Of a DNA stretch of 64,000 nucleotides, positions 36,901 through 46,263 are shown in pieces. The notes beneath the pieces are model-generated. The model saw nothing but the letters and a program-made list of their open reading frames with translations, was not told the DNA's origin and did no database searches. Every line of letters starts with the position of its first letter. Position 1 is the stretch's first letter. A program made the translations under genes and the position numbers. Where the stretch lies: assembly GCF_041381155.1 (NCBI RefSeq), contig NC_091134.1, forward strand, positions 54,385,944 to 54,449,943, read 5' to 3'. This DNA comes from Argopecten irradians (Eukaryota > Mollusca > Bivalvia > Pectinida > Pectinidae).

Positions 36901-39900
36901 CTCTGATAAAACTTCTCTGGATATTTACCTCCCTTTACTGATTCTTTACCGTTTTTTTGTGACAAGACAGTGTTGTACAAAAGTGTACTTAAACATATGT
37001 ATCAAATTAATCAATGAATGCTACTTTATTATACAGTGACTGATAGCATACATGACATTGAAATTCTATTTCATTAAATGTATAAATGAAACATGACTTG
37101 GACAACAAACAAACAATGAAGTTCACAGGCATAAATTGTCATCACATACCTCAAAAGGGTTCAGATTGAAGTAGGTAGCACCAGGTCGGTTTAATTTGTC
37201 AATTTGCTGTTTAGGTGTCAACACTGAATCTCTGTGTTCTATAGCTTTTACCTAAAATGATAATTACATATAAAACATACAATGTATAAAGAGGCTATAA
37301 ATATGTTGCATATCAATTAAATATGTAAAATATCATACATAATGAATAATTTAAATTAACTTTATTCTTTAATTAGGACAAAGTTCTATAAAATCACAGC
37401 TTATATATATAGCTAGGTCCGTAGCTGTTAGCCTGTACAATTTGAAATGTAAAACTCTCAAAAAGTTTTAACATTGAAATTGAGATACTCCATAAAATAC
37501 TGTGATATCAACGGTACCTACATGTAATAAATATAAATCACTGAAAGTCTACTTTCCAGAAACTATATTTTATTCAGGAGTATATATATTGTAACAAAAT
37601 AGGCCTAGTGGCCTGTGGTTTGGGCATATATCCGATCAGGTATTGGATCGAGGTGTTCCAGTTTACATTTAAGATACAGTGTTTAAGATGTAACAAAACA
37701 GGTTAGTGGCCTGTGGTTAGGGCAAATCCAGTTTACATAAACGATACTGTGTGGTGGAGAATATTTGAAGATTCTGACATAAATAGCGCTAGGACGTAGC
37801 GTGGCAGTTTTATGCTGTGGACATAGAAATATAAATGCTGAAGATTGTTATTCATTGAGTTATTGCATTGTATGAATTAATTGTTAAGATGCGAGAGTGA
37901 TTGAAATAATGTACGAGTGCATCACGTCACGGTCTCGATCTTTCCGTCAATACACAAACATGACTAGTGTGTGGAATGTGTTCGATCAAGGATTTATAAG
38001 TGAGAAGGATTCGTGTCTGTCTCTTTACACTACTAAACACCACGCGAGACGCTTATGAACCGGGAATAAAAACCGTTTTTCTCAACAAGTACTTGTCTTA
38101 TCGAGTCAAACGAAACACCAATGTAAAGTAAATTAAATTTCACAACGTTTATAACTTGCTTTAAAGACGGAAGATTTAGAAGAAATGTCTTAAACTATCT
38201 TTAAAAAAAGCGACCGCTCATGAAATGGAAGCAAGCTTCAGAAAGTAAGACGGTAACCCTCGCACCCCCATGCTACATCAAAGGCTGCGGCGGCGGATAT
38301 CAAAGGAAATCAGTCGTCGCCCAACGTCACGGTCAGTGCACAAACACAAAAGCGCCTGCGCTGTCTTTGCCTAAAACTCCGTGTGACTTATCCTTCTCAT
38401 ATACGTCCTTGGTTCGATATAAGATTAAGTAATCGACATTACATGTAAATCAATGAATGTACAAACCCATGTGTTAGTTATCTCGCTGATATACTGTCGA
38501 TTTCATTGTTAGACGACTTTATTTAGCTGTAAATGTCGTTGTTGACATTCATGTGTTCGTCACTGACAACTTGTTGTCAAAATGACGTAGTCGGCGTTTC
38601 GAGTGTATTCGTTGTAGAAATATTGTAAAGAATGTCTGCTATTATACTTAGATCGTTTTATTGTTTAGGAAGATTTGTGTATTTGATTTAGGTACAGATG
38701 CATTGTATACGATGTGTATTTTTATAGTATCGGAGGGATTATATTATAGTTCCTTTGCGTAAGGTTTCGGGTGTGAGACAGGCCATCCGAGGCTTTCAGC
38801 CAATCAGCGGGCGGCCTAGCCTCGCCCGAGGCCCAAAGGTTATAAATAGGGGTGAGCACAGGGCCTCGCCACTTCTGTTTCACCGGTACCAGCGAGCGGT
38901 CACTACGCTCTCGCAGGATAATAGCGCCAGACGAAATTGGTTATTTCTTAAGTTAGGATTAGACACTCACATGTTTTAAGAGTAAGGCTCTTAGCCTCTA
39001 TGAGTTGTCTAAGTATTTATTTCTTGGATTATTTGGTTATAGGATATGAAACTCATAAGTTTCAAGAGTGCGGCTCTTAACCCCTATGAGTTATCATTGT
39101 ATATGTATTTTATGACAAGCTTAGGAAAGACTCTCATAAGTTTCAAGAGTACGGCTCTTAGCCTCTGTGAGATGTCAGTAGTCGATTTCTCAGGAAAGAC
39201 TCATAAGTTTCAAGAGTACGGCTCTTAGCCTCTGTGAGATTACTGGAATTATGGAGATTATCATTCTTATTTAACACATGTTGTGACTTTCTCAGTTAGA
39301 TAATATATTCTTTAACTTTTATTACTGGCTTGAGTCTTTTATTATACTGGATCATTCCGGATAAGCAATCGTTGAGACTTGTAGTCTTAACCTACGGATC
39401 ATACAAAATATAAGGTTAGACAGGAACTGCGACCTGGGTGCTGGGTACTACCTGCACGCTACCAAGGAATACTTAGGAATACCGCACCCGGGTCCGGTTT
39501 TTGTCACAGTGGTGGCAGCGGTGGGATCCTTTTGATTGCTTGGAATACCTAAATCTAGTAAATATGTTGGAAACAGAAGACAAAGAAGAGCACACACATC
39601 ACGCAGAAGAACAAGGAGAGGGCACGTCTACATCTGGTACCGGTGGAACAGACGTCCCACAGGCTCATCATTTAGTGGACTCGGCTAATGACGAAAGCAA
39701 TACAAGTAGTACTCCAATGCTACATGGAAGTAGACTAGAAATGACACCTTCAGGTACAACCGGAGAGAGAAATGGAATATCTAAATGAGCAAATGAACAT
39801 ATTGGGTCGAAAATTTGAAGACATGGAAAGGGAGATAACTGTTGCTTTCGGGAGAAATGGAGGAAGGGATGTGCAGACTGGAAATAATAGTCTGACATCA

Positions 39901-42900
39901 TATTGCCTGTATGCGGATACCATTGATGGAGAAAGTGGAACAAATCCCAGAATGGCCACTGGGATGGACTTCCGGTCTAGTAGTGAAGAAGAGAGAAACA
40001 CTACTGGGGAAAATGGTGCAGCAGGAGGTAATGCGCTCAGTAATGACGAAAACAGGGATCTGTTGACCAGATCTGATAACCATGAGAGTGGGGTTCTACA
40101 GCATGGTGGAAATAAACATGGGCTATACCACTCTAACTATAGGTGTAGAGGTGGTCGAGGGTCGCATGTGAATAATCAATGTCTTGGTTTAGAAAATCAA
40201 GATGTCAGGTCCGTTCGGGAAACGAGGGACCTGGGGATTCGTCAGAGCGGAGAAAGTACTCATTTACCCGTCAGGCACCAAGAAGCAAGTGAAGAGTTAA
40301 ACCCTCATCGACAAATTAGAGACGTGAATGATTGCAGACCTACAGAGCAGGGAAAATCACAAAAATACAGGAAACCTGCAACATATGATGGCAAGACTAG
40401 TTGGCCGGATTACCTTATACATTTTGAAATTGTTTCTATGTTAAACCAATGGAAAGAAAATGAAATGGCATTTGAGCTTGCCATCTCTTTGCGTGGATCT
40501 GCGCAAGAGGTATTGGGTTGTTTGACGCCATCCCAGCGTCAGAATTACCAAATGCTAGTCGAAGCATTGACTTCCCGATTCCATCCAGATAATATGACGG
40601 AAATATACAAGGCTAAAATGAAAAGTAGACTTCGCAGGAAGGATGAAACACTTCCTGAGCTCGCACATGACATCAAGAGATTGGTGAGAATGGCTTATCC
40701 TATGGACTGTGGACAGATAAGAGATCAACTGATGCTGGACTGCTACATTGACAGCTTGAATAATTCAGATATGGAATGGGCAGTGTATCAAAGACAAGTA
40801 AAGACCATTGATGAGGCAGTGAGAGCAAGTATGGAATATGAGGCCTTTAACTTTAGAAAGAATAAATGTATTATTGTCTCATCCAATGGAGTTAACCGAA
40901 GCCAGACAGTTGAGGAAACAGAAAATGCAGATAAAAGCAATGTTTTATTGGGCACTATGCAACGGCTTATCCAATCGCTGGATTCCTTAAAGTCTACATT
41001 GAAAAATAATTCAAGTAGATCTTCAACAGATCTACAGCATATCAGAAAGAAGGACTTCAAAATTCACGGTCTTTGCTTTCATTGTCATCAACCAGGACAC
41101 AAGAGGAGGAAATGCATCAAATATAAAAAGGAACATAAAGCATGAACCAGAACACAAGGACATCATGACCCGAGTAAAAGACTTACCAGAAGTCATATTC
41201 ATAGATTACAGAAAATATATTTTCCATGAATTTAGTACTCAGTTTACTGTATTTTGATGTCATACAGTTACAAAAAAAAACCTATGGCACAACATAACTT
41301 TTCTAAGAAGTAGATGGACTCCCTCTTGAGTCGTGAAGCAGATGGACTCCCTCTTGAGTCGTGAAGCAGATGGACTCCCTCTTCAGTCGTGAAGTAGATG
41401 GACTCCCTCTTGAGTCAAGAAGCAGACGAATTGACAAGGAAAGGATCTGGATCTATAAGGATGATGGAAGTGTAGAGACTATTTATATTATGATTAAACG
41501 AGAAATAAGTGCAAGTTATGTGATTTAGTGTAAGAAATATAGAAACATTTTCAGCATGGTAAGATTTCAAGGCAGTTAATATTTTATAGAAATCAGTTAT
41601 CAGGATTCGGAGATATACTATGGAAGATAAATTTTAATCCTGAATGTCATAATTGTAGGTAAGATGTCCAATTGTAAATGTAAAATTGGATGATTATAAG
41701 TTTAAAGTGGTTATGAAAGCATAATTATATATTGCCAGATTTTTATCAAGTGATACGGGTACGTTTGTAAAAAGATTTTTGCAACTTTAGAATATGTTTT
41801 GTATATTTATACGTGTATGGGAAGTGTTTCCCCGAGGCGCGTGGTGTAAAGTAGCAGGTGAAAGGTGTCCTCTATGTGTTGTGAAAGGGGAGAATTTAGC
41901 CTGTGGTAAAACAAAGAAATGTAAAAATGTACAAATGTTTTTCTTTGAAATTCTGGAGGTATGATTACCAGAATTAGTTTCTGAATTCAAAGTTAGTAAC
42001 ATTTTATTGTAAGATGAATTTACATGTTAGCAGCAATTTATCAGTTATATATGTCCAGGAAGATAAAGTGTTGACGAGGACGTCAAGTTTTAGAAAACCG
42101 GGGGTAATGTAACAAAATAGGCCTAGTGGCCTGTGGTTTGGGCATATATCCGATCAGGTATTGGATCGAGGTGTTCCAGTTTACATTTAAGATACAGTGT
42201 TTAAGATGTAACAAAACAGGTTAGTGGCCTGTGGTTAGGGCATATACCCGATCAGGGATCGGGTCGAGGTGTTCCAGTTTACATAAACGATACTGTGTGG
42301 TGGAGAATATTTGAAGATTCTGACATAAATAGCGCTAGGACGTAGCGTGGCAGTTTTATGCTGTGGACATAGAAATATAAATGCTGAAGATTGTTATTCA
42401 TTGAGTTATTGCATTGTATGAATTAATTGTTAAGATGCGAGAGTGATTGAAATAATGTACGAGTGCATCACGTCACGGTCTCGATCTTTCCGTCAATACA
42501 CAAACATGACTAGTGTGTGGAATGTGTTCGATATAAGATTAAGTAATCGACATTACATGTAAATCAATGAATGTACAAACCCATGTGTTAGTTATCTCGC
42601 TGAGATACTGTCGATTTCATTGTTAGACGACTTTATTTAGCTGTAAATGTCGTTGTTGACATTCATGTGTTCGTCGCTGACAACTTGTTGTCAAAATGAC
42701 GTAGTCGGCGTTTCGAGTGTATTCGTTGTAGAAATATTGTAAAGAATGTCTGCTATTATACTTAGATCGTTTTATTGTTTAGGAAGATTTGTGTATTTGA
42801 TTTAGGTACAGATGCATTGTATACGATGTGTATTTTTATAGTATCGGAGGGATTATATTATAGTTCCTTTGCGTAAGGTTTCGGGTGTGAGACAGGCCAA

Positions 42901-44833
42901 CCGAGGCTTTCAGCCAATCAGCGGGCGGCCTAGCCTCGCCCGAGGCCCAAAGGTTATAAATAGGGGTGAGCACAGGGCCTCGCCACTTCTGTTTCACCGG
43001 TACCAGCGAGCGGTCACTACGCTCTCGCAGGATAATAGCGCCAGACGAAATTGGTTATTTCTTAAGTTAGGATTAGACACTCACATGTTTTAAGAGTAAG
43101 GCTCTTAGCCTCTATGAGTTGTCTAAGTATTTATTTCTTGGATTATTTGGTTATAGGATATGAAACTCATAAGTTTCAAGAGTGCGGCTCTTAGCCTCTA
43201 TGAGTTATCATTGTATATGTATTTTATGACAAGCTTAGGAAAGACTCTCATAAGTTTCAAGAGTACGGCTCTTAGCCTCTGTGAGATGTCAGTAGTCGAT
43301 TTCTCAGGAAAGACTCATAAGTTTCAAGAGTACGGCTCTTAGCCTCTGTGAGATTACTGGAATTATGGAGATTATCATTCTTATTTAACACATGTTGTGA
43401 CTTTCTCAGTTAGATAATATATTCTTTAACTTTTATTACTGGCTTGAGTCTTTTATTATACTGGATCATTCCGGATAAGCAATCGTTGAGACTTGTAGTC
43501 TTAACCTACGGATCATACAAAATATAAGGTTAGACAGGAACTGCGACCTGGGTGCTGGGTACTACCTGCACGCTACCAAGGAATACTTAGGAATACCGCA
43601 CCCGGGTCCGGTTTTTGTCACAATATATATCTTCAGGACCATTTTGCTGCCAATTAGTATGATTATTAATTTCAAGGTATCATTTATTTTCTAACAATAA
43701 ATAAACTAGTATGCATTGTGTGGACCCAGAGGATATTGATCATCCAATGAAACACAAAATCAACAAGAATTCAAAAGCTACATTTAGTTGACTTCAACCA
43801 TATAACATCCAAAACACAGGATATGATCCTTTGTTGGATGAATAATAATGGAAAATAATAGATATCAGTTAATTCAAACAGTTTCTTTCAATGTATCCTT
43901 ATATAATTAATTCACATTGATCATGTCTCATTTGAGGAAAACTTCTGGATATAGGCACATTGTAAAGTTAGAAGTAAATATTTATTAATTAATTTACCAA
44001 GTATTAAAATGAATACACATTGTATCTTTGCCACATTCAGAATCGGTACATTTGTTTCAACATATTACAACATAAGCCTTTAAGGCTTTAAAAACCGACC
44101 ACAAATTATTCATCCCTCTCTTTTTACTTAAGATATGATCCTTTGTTGGATAAATAATAATGGAAAATAATGGATATCAGTTAATTTAAACAGTTTCTTT
44201 CCATGTATCCTTAATTCACTTTGATCATGTCTCATTTGAGGAAAACTTCTGGATATAGACACATTGTATAGTTAGAAGTAAATCTTTATTAATTAATTTA
44301 CCAAGTATTGAATACACATTGTATCTTTGCCACATTCAGAATCGGTACATTTGTTTCAACATATTACAACATAAGCCTTTAAGGCTTTAAAAACCGACCA
44401 CAAATTATTCATCCCTCTCTTTTTACTTAAGATTTTGAATTATTGATATTGTCAGCAATAACTTTTTAATGTTTTATATCTGTTGGATTATGATTATTTA
44501 ACTTATAATTAATTACTATTTTCGCATGAATAATTCTTCTATTATTGCTGGCACTTACTCTTTCATTATATTACTCTGTGAAACCACAGAATACATAAAG
44601 AAACTAACGAAAACTATTATTTTTACCATCAACACGCATTGTCTTTTTCAGTTGTGTCTGTTTTCATGAAAGTATCCAAAAACGGTGATTTTATGTATTT
44701 TTTCACCGACAACATGGCCTAACATTACCTCGGCATAAAATTCGTTGAATAGCGTTTCATCTTTCTCCTCTCCCTCTTCGGGGGGAGGATTAGCCTGCTG
44801 TTCAGGCGGGCCCTCCGTTTTCTCTGTAGCCAT
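33986..44833 (-). CDS. DNAJC8: DNAJC8, J-domain co-chaperone of the spliceosome (9 exons)
   Basis: DNAJC8 (SPF31) is a nuclear Hsp40-class J-domain protein found with spliceosomes, where its HPD motif stimulates Hsp70 (family knowledge). Exons: 44833-44729, 37251-37150, 36827-36771, 36338-36272, 36034-35940, 35516-35445, 34830-34739, 34478-34403, 34090-33986. Together they give 771 nt, 256 aa, very close to the human length of about 253; all GT/AG, all phases consistent. In order: acidic N-terminus (residues 1-35), HRDSVLT...RPGATYFNLNPFE (36-69), J-domain from VLQIDPDTPLAEIKKRYRQ with HPD at residues 94-96, a Lys/Glu-rich helical C-terminal half, and a basic end. The C-terminal ESRTERVDSWRSWK and FRPPKHRAEKR match family landmarks. 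Start MATEKTEG is preferred over an upstream in-frame ATG because of its exon context. Intron 1 (7.5 kb) contains an antisense LTR retrotransposon. Confidence 0.96.
36272..36338 (-). CDS. DNAJC8: DNAJC8 exon 4, HPD catalytic loop of the J-domain
   Basis: This 67-nt exon encodes MSILVHPDKNLDNKERAQKAF, with the invariant His-Pro-Asp tripeptide needed to stimulate Hsp70 ATPase, followed by helix III residues. It is flanked by exon 3 (36771-36827, helix II) and exon 5 (35940-36034). Confidence 0.95.
37980..38418. mobile_element. 425-bp MITE nested in the 5' LTR with 7-bp TSD
   Basis: The element proper is 37987-38411. Its ends are caaggatttataagtgagaa and the inverse of ttctcatatacgtccttg: an imperfect inverted repeat of about 22 bp with a perfect caagga/tccttg terminus. 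The target duplication gttcgat is at 37980-37986 and 38412-38418; the 3' LTR has a single uninterrupted gttcgat at the corresponding place, giving a direct empty-site comparison. Superfamily is unclear: a 7-bp TSD would suit Dada-, P- or hAT-like elements. No coding capacity was seen. Confidence 0.9.
38800..38848 (+). promoter_or_regulatory. LTR core promoter (CCAAT, GC box, TATA), 5' copy
   Basis: ccaat at 38800-38804, gcgggcgg at 38807-38814 and tataaata at 38841-38848 have typical pol II order and spacing. Transcription would start near 38870-38880, defining the U3/R border. Confidence 0.75.
38965..39240 (+). repeat. Array of four 41-bp hairpin motifs in the LTR (5' copy)
   Basis: Copies start at about 38965, 39051, 39132 and 39199. 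The consensus is actcataagtttcaagagt, two variable bases, ggctcttagcctctrtgag. Each copy can fold twice: actcata...tatgagt as outer stem and aagag...ctctt as inner stem. The array lies downstream of the TATA box, so it would be in the leader RNA. Confidence 0.8.
39510..39527 (+). other. Primer-binding site complementary to tRNA-Leu 3' end
   Basis: tggtggcagcggtgggat starts one base after the 5' LTR. Its complement ends ...CCCACCGCTGCCACCA, the acceptor and T-arm 3' strand of an animal tRNA-Leu (AAG/UAG type) including CCA, matching over 18 nt from general knowledge of that tRNA. Confidence 0.85.
39564..39788 (+). CDS. Small acidic ORF overlapping the start of gag
   Basis: This 74-codon frame starts at ATG 39564 (MLETEDKEEHTHHAEEQGEG) and is rich in Glu, Ser, Thr and Gly. 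It ends at 39788, overlapping the gag ATG (39772) by 17 nt in a different frame. It may be the displaced N-terminal part of Gag after a single-base indel or a separate leader peptide. No family is recognised. Confidence 0.5.
   Translation: MLETEDKEEHTHHAEEQGEGTSTSGTGGTDVPQAHHLVDSANDESNTSSTPMLHGSRLEMTPSGTTGERNGISK
39772..41145 (+). CDS. Gag-like protein with CCHC zinc knuckle (457 aa)
   Basis: This intact 457-aa frame would make the particle structural protein of the retrotransposon. Residues 1-200 are polar and low in complexity. Residues about 202-355 resemble a retrotransposon Gag capsid region (SWPDYLIHFE, LRGSAQEVLG, LTSRFHP, LPELAHDIKRLVRMAYP, IDEAVRASMEYEAF). Residues 435-448 form a CX2CX4HX4C nucleic-acid-binding knuckle (CFHCHQPGHKRRKC). 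The stop follows nine residues later and no pol frame continues. The uninterrupted frame over 1.37 kb suggests recent selection or youth. It is either a self-sufficient Gag for a non-autonomous element that borrows pol in trans, or a deletion derivative of a full element. Confidence 0.88.
   Translation: MEYLNEQMNILGRKFEDMEREITVAFGRNGGRDVQTGNNSLTSYCLYADTIDGESGTNPRMATGMDFRSSSEEERNTTGENGAAGGNALSNDENRDLLTRSDNHESGVLQHGGNKHGLYHSNYRCRGGRGSHVNNQCLGLENQDVRSVRETRDLGIRQSGESTHLPVRHQEASEELNPHRQIRDVNDCRPTEQGKSQKYRKPATYDGKTSWPDYLIHFEIVSMLNQWKENEMAFELAISLRGSAQEVLGCLTPSQRQNYQMLVEALTSRFHPDNMTEIYKAKMKSRLRRKDETLPELAHDIKRLVRMAYPMDCGQIRDQLMLDCYIDSLNNSDMEWAVYQRQVKTIDEAVRASMEYEAFNFRKNKCIIVSSNGVNRSQTVEETENADKSNVLLGTMQRLIQSLDSLKSTLKNNSSRSSTDLQHIRKKDFKIHGLCFHCHQPGHKRRKCIKYKKEHKA
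41146..42092 (+). other. Non-coding 3' internal region of the retrotransposon (pol absent)
   Basis: About 950 bp between the gag stop and the polypurine tract contain no reverse transcriptase, integrase or protease motif on either strand. The region includes the 28-bp tandem repeat at 41312-41423; otherwise it is AT-rich. Confidence 0.75.
41312..41423 (+). repeat. 28-bp tandem repeat, four copies
   Basis: Units start at 41312, 41340, 41368 and 41396, with key word agatggactccctcttgagt. Each unit contains gactc...gagtc, a short potential stem around ccctctt. Units 1 and 2 are identical; unit 3 differs by cttcagtc and a final t, and unit 4 by caag. Confidence 0.9.
42093..42107 (+). other. Polypurine tract (plus-strand primer)
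   Basis: gaaaaccgggggtaa lies immediately before the TG that opens the 3' LTR. It is purine-rich with a G run, as expected for plus-strand priming, though interrupted by cc and t. Confidence 0.7.
42108..43622 (+). repeat. 3' LTR (1515 bp, uninterrupted)
   Basis: This matches the 5' LTR with about five substitutions (for example near 42603, 42676, 42899, 43193 and 43196) and lacks the nested MITE. It carries the same promoter set (ccaat 42914-42918, tataaata 42955-42962) and the same four hairpin motifs (about 43079-43354). This LTR promoter could fire rightward, antisense to DNAJC8, into its first intron and first exon. Confidence 0.95.
43820..44430. repeat. Intronic tandem duplication (about 300-bp unit, two copies)
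   Basis: The unit gatatgatcctttgttgga ... ccctctctttttacttaa occurs at 43820-44131 and again at 44132-44430. They are near-identical apart from small deletions in the second (shorter ttatataattaattc and attaaaatgaat regions). It lies in DNAJC8 intron 1, about 200 bp beyond the retrotransposon. Confidence 0.9.
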
Positions 44834-45142
44834 TTGTTTTGCTTTTTGCCACAACACGAAAGAGTTCCGTCTTATAGGCGCGTTCGATTCCTATCAGACC
44901 GACAACATCAATTTTATTAAAGGCCCATTTCCGAAACAGAAAAAAAACATAGATTGATATTTCTTTTAGAGTCACAAAAGTTATAAGCGTACCGTTAATA
45001 CTACACTTATGATACCCTTCTGAAAAAAAAAAAATGCTTAAATAAGTTCATAACGCGGGTCACCTTATGTTTCCCACGTGTTTGTTGACCATCACTGACA
45101 GTGAAATGAATCTAACATGAAACATCATGTAGAGGCATTGAT

Positions 45143-45319
45143 AACCTCATCTTCCACCTCTGGGTCGCGAGTTCGAATCCCATGTGGGGCAGTTGCCAGG
45201 TACTGACCGCTGATCGGTGGTTTTTCTCCGGGTACTCCGGCTTTCCTCCACCAACAAACCTGGCACGTCCTTAAATGACCCTGCCTGTTAATAGGACGTT
45301 AAACTATTCAAACCCAATT
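45143..45319 (+). mobile_element. tRNA-derived SINE, 5'-truncated copy
   Basis: This keeps a B-box-like gagttcgaatccc, then the shared body catgtggggcagttgccagg, tttttctccgggtactccgg, tttcctccaccaacaa, and a tail gacgttaaact. The body matches the copy at 47995-48225. The A-box half of the tRNA head is missing or badly diverged. Confidence 0.8.
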
Positions 45320-45420
45320 ACCTCATCTTAGGCTATCGAAATCAATTTCCGTATGTTATTTTTTAAAAGAATCTTCAGAATGCAAGTGAGCCTTTAAAAT
45401 GTCTTGCATATTCAGTCAAT

Positions 45421-45480
45421 GGGCAGCTGCCATGTACTAACTGTAGGTCGTTTTTCCTTTACCTCCCTAAAATCCTTGCT
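45421..45480 (+). repeat. Decayed SINE body fragment
   Basis: gggcagctgccatgtactaa followed by gtcgtttttcctttacctcc resembles the gggcagttgccaggtactga ... tttttctccgggtactcc body of the two SINEs nearby. Confidence 0.4.
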
Positions 45481-46263
45481 CTTAATAGAAATGAAAATTG
45501 AAAGAGAAATGAGTTTTATTTCACTTTTAATTAGGAAAGAGTAATTTCGAAGTTACGTACTATTAGATTATTATTTACTTCACTTCACTCCGTCGCTGCC
45601 AAGTAGAACGTAGGGAAGAAACCCTGTACTAGCCTCTAATTAAGTTGCCGATAAATATTTTTCTCTGCAAAGTTAATTTGAAACTGAGTCTAGAAACAGA
45701 CACGTAGATCGCTCAAGACAAAAAATCATCGTGCAATTTTAATGATTACGCCTATTTAAATCCTATGTGTCGTATTTTTCATACTCACGAAACAAGATAA
45801 GCTTTTGATATGTTATCATCATCAAAAGTTACTAACATTTTGAAAATTACAAACACAAATAAGAGCAGGAAATGATTTTTAGCAGTACTGCAAAAAATCA
45901 TTACATGTACATTTACAGTTCTATATAGTGAAGCGAAATGACTACCTATGGTCAGCCCATGAAGCCAAATTGTGATCTACAATTTCATTTCACATTTGTA
46001 CAGTGTTATCAGAGATTTAAATAGTAATTATATTTAAATCTCTGGTGTTACTAGTAATTTTAAAGTGAAAGTTTCCATCTAAACATACATAAGGCATAAA
46101 TATATATAATTTCTGCGTTGTAAATAACGTTTATAAGGCATCTAAAGCCATTTGAATGATTTCCACGGCTCAATTCATTAAATCTGATGAATTTCAGTAG
46201 ATAACCGAAGAAAAATTGACATGCAAAAATTTTCCACCAGTTACGGTACTGCAACAGTAATAA

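Larger units (their letters stand above)
37590..39508 (+). repeat. 5' LTR (1919 bp including a nested 425-bp element)
   Basis: This starts tgtaacaaaatagg and ends ggtttttgtcaca. The first 99 bp are followed at 37689 by a second, slightly different copy (tgtaacaaaacagg), so the U3 end is internally duplicated; this second copy lost 28 bp relative to the 3' LTR. Removing the nested MITE and one 7-bp duplicate leaves 1487 bp, and adding the 28 bp gives the 1515 bp of the 3' LTR. Confidence 0.95.
37590..43622 (+). mobile_element. Young, gag-only LTR retrotransposon with nested MITE
   Basis: This is a complete LTR element: two long direct repeats (37590-39508 and 42108-43622), each starting TG and ending CA, enclose 2.6 kb of internal sequence with a primer-binding site, one Gag-like ORF and a polypurine tract. 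The flanks are atat/atat at least (37586-37589, 43623-43626); the target duplication could be 4-8 bp because the site is a TA run. No reverse transcriptase, RNase H, integrase or protease frame exists in the 960 bp after gag. The LTRs differ by about five substitutions, a 28-bp deletion and one nested insertion, so insertion was recent. It lies antisense in DNAJC8 intron 1. A Ty3/gypsy-type origin is likely from the Gag and PBS, but without pol this is inference. Confidence 0.93.
44834..46263. other. Upstream region of DNAJC8 with SINE fragments
   Basis: DNAJC8 transcription should start a short way above 44833; the more GC-balanced, CpG-bearing stretch at 44840-44920 is the likely core promoter, without a clear TATA box. 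Further out lie a SINE (45143-45319), a decayed SINE-like piece (45421-45480) and featureless AT-rich sequence. Confidence 0.5.

Noticed and set aside
37987..38411. Treating the extra 425 bp as an original part of the LTR lost from the 3' copy
   Set aside because: The 7-bp duplication and inverted ends mark an insertion; loss from the 3' LTR would have to remove exactly one duplicate.
41146..42092. Search for reverse transcriptase, RNase H, integrase or protease
   Set aside because: No frame of useful length and no recognisable catalytic motif on either strand; pol is judged absent.
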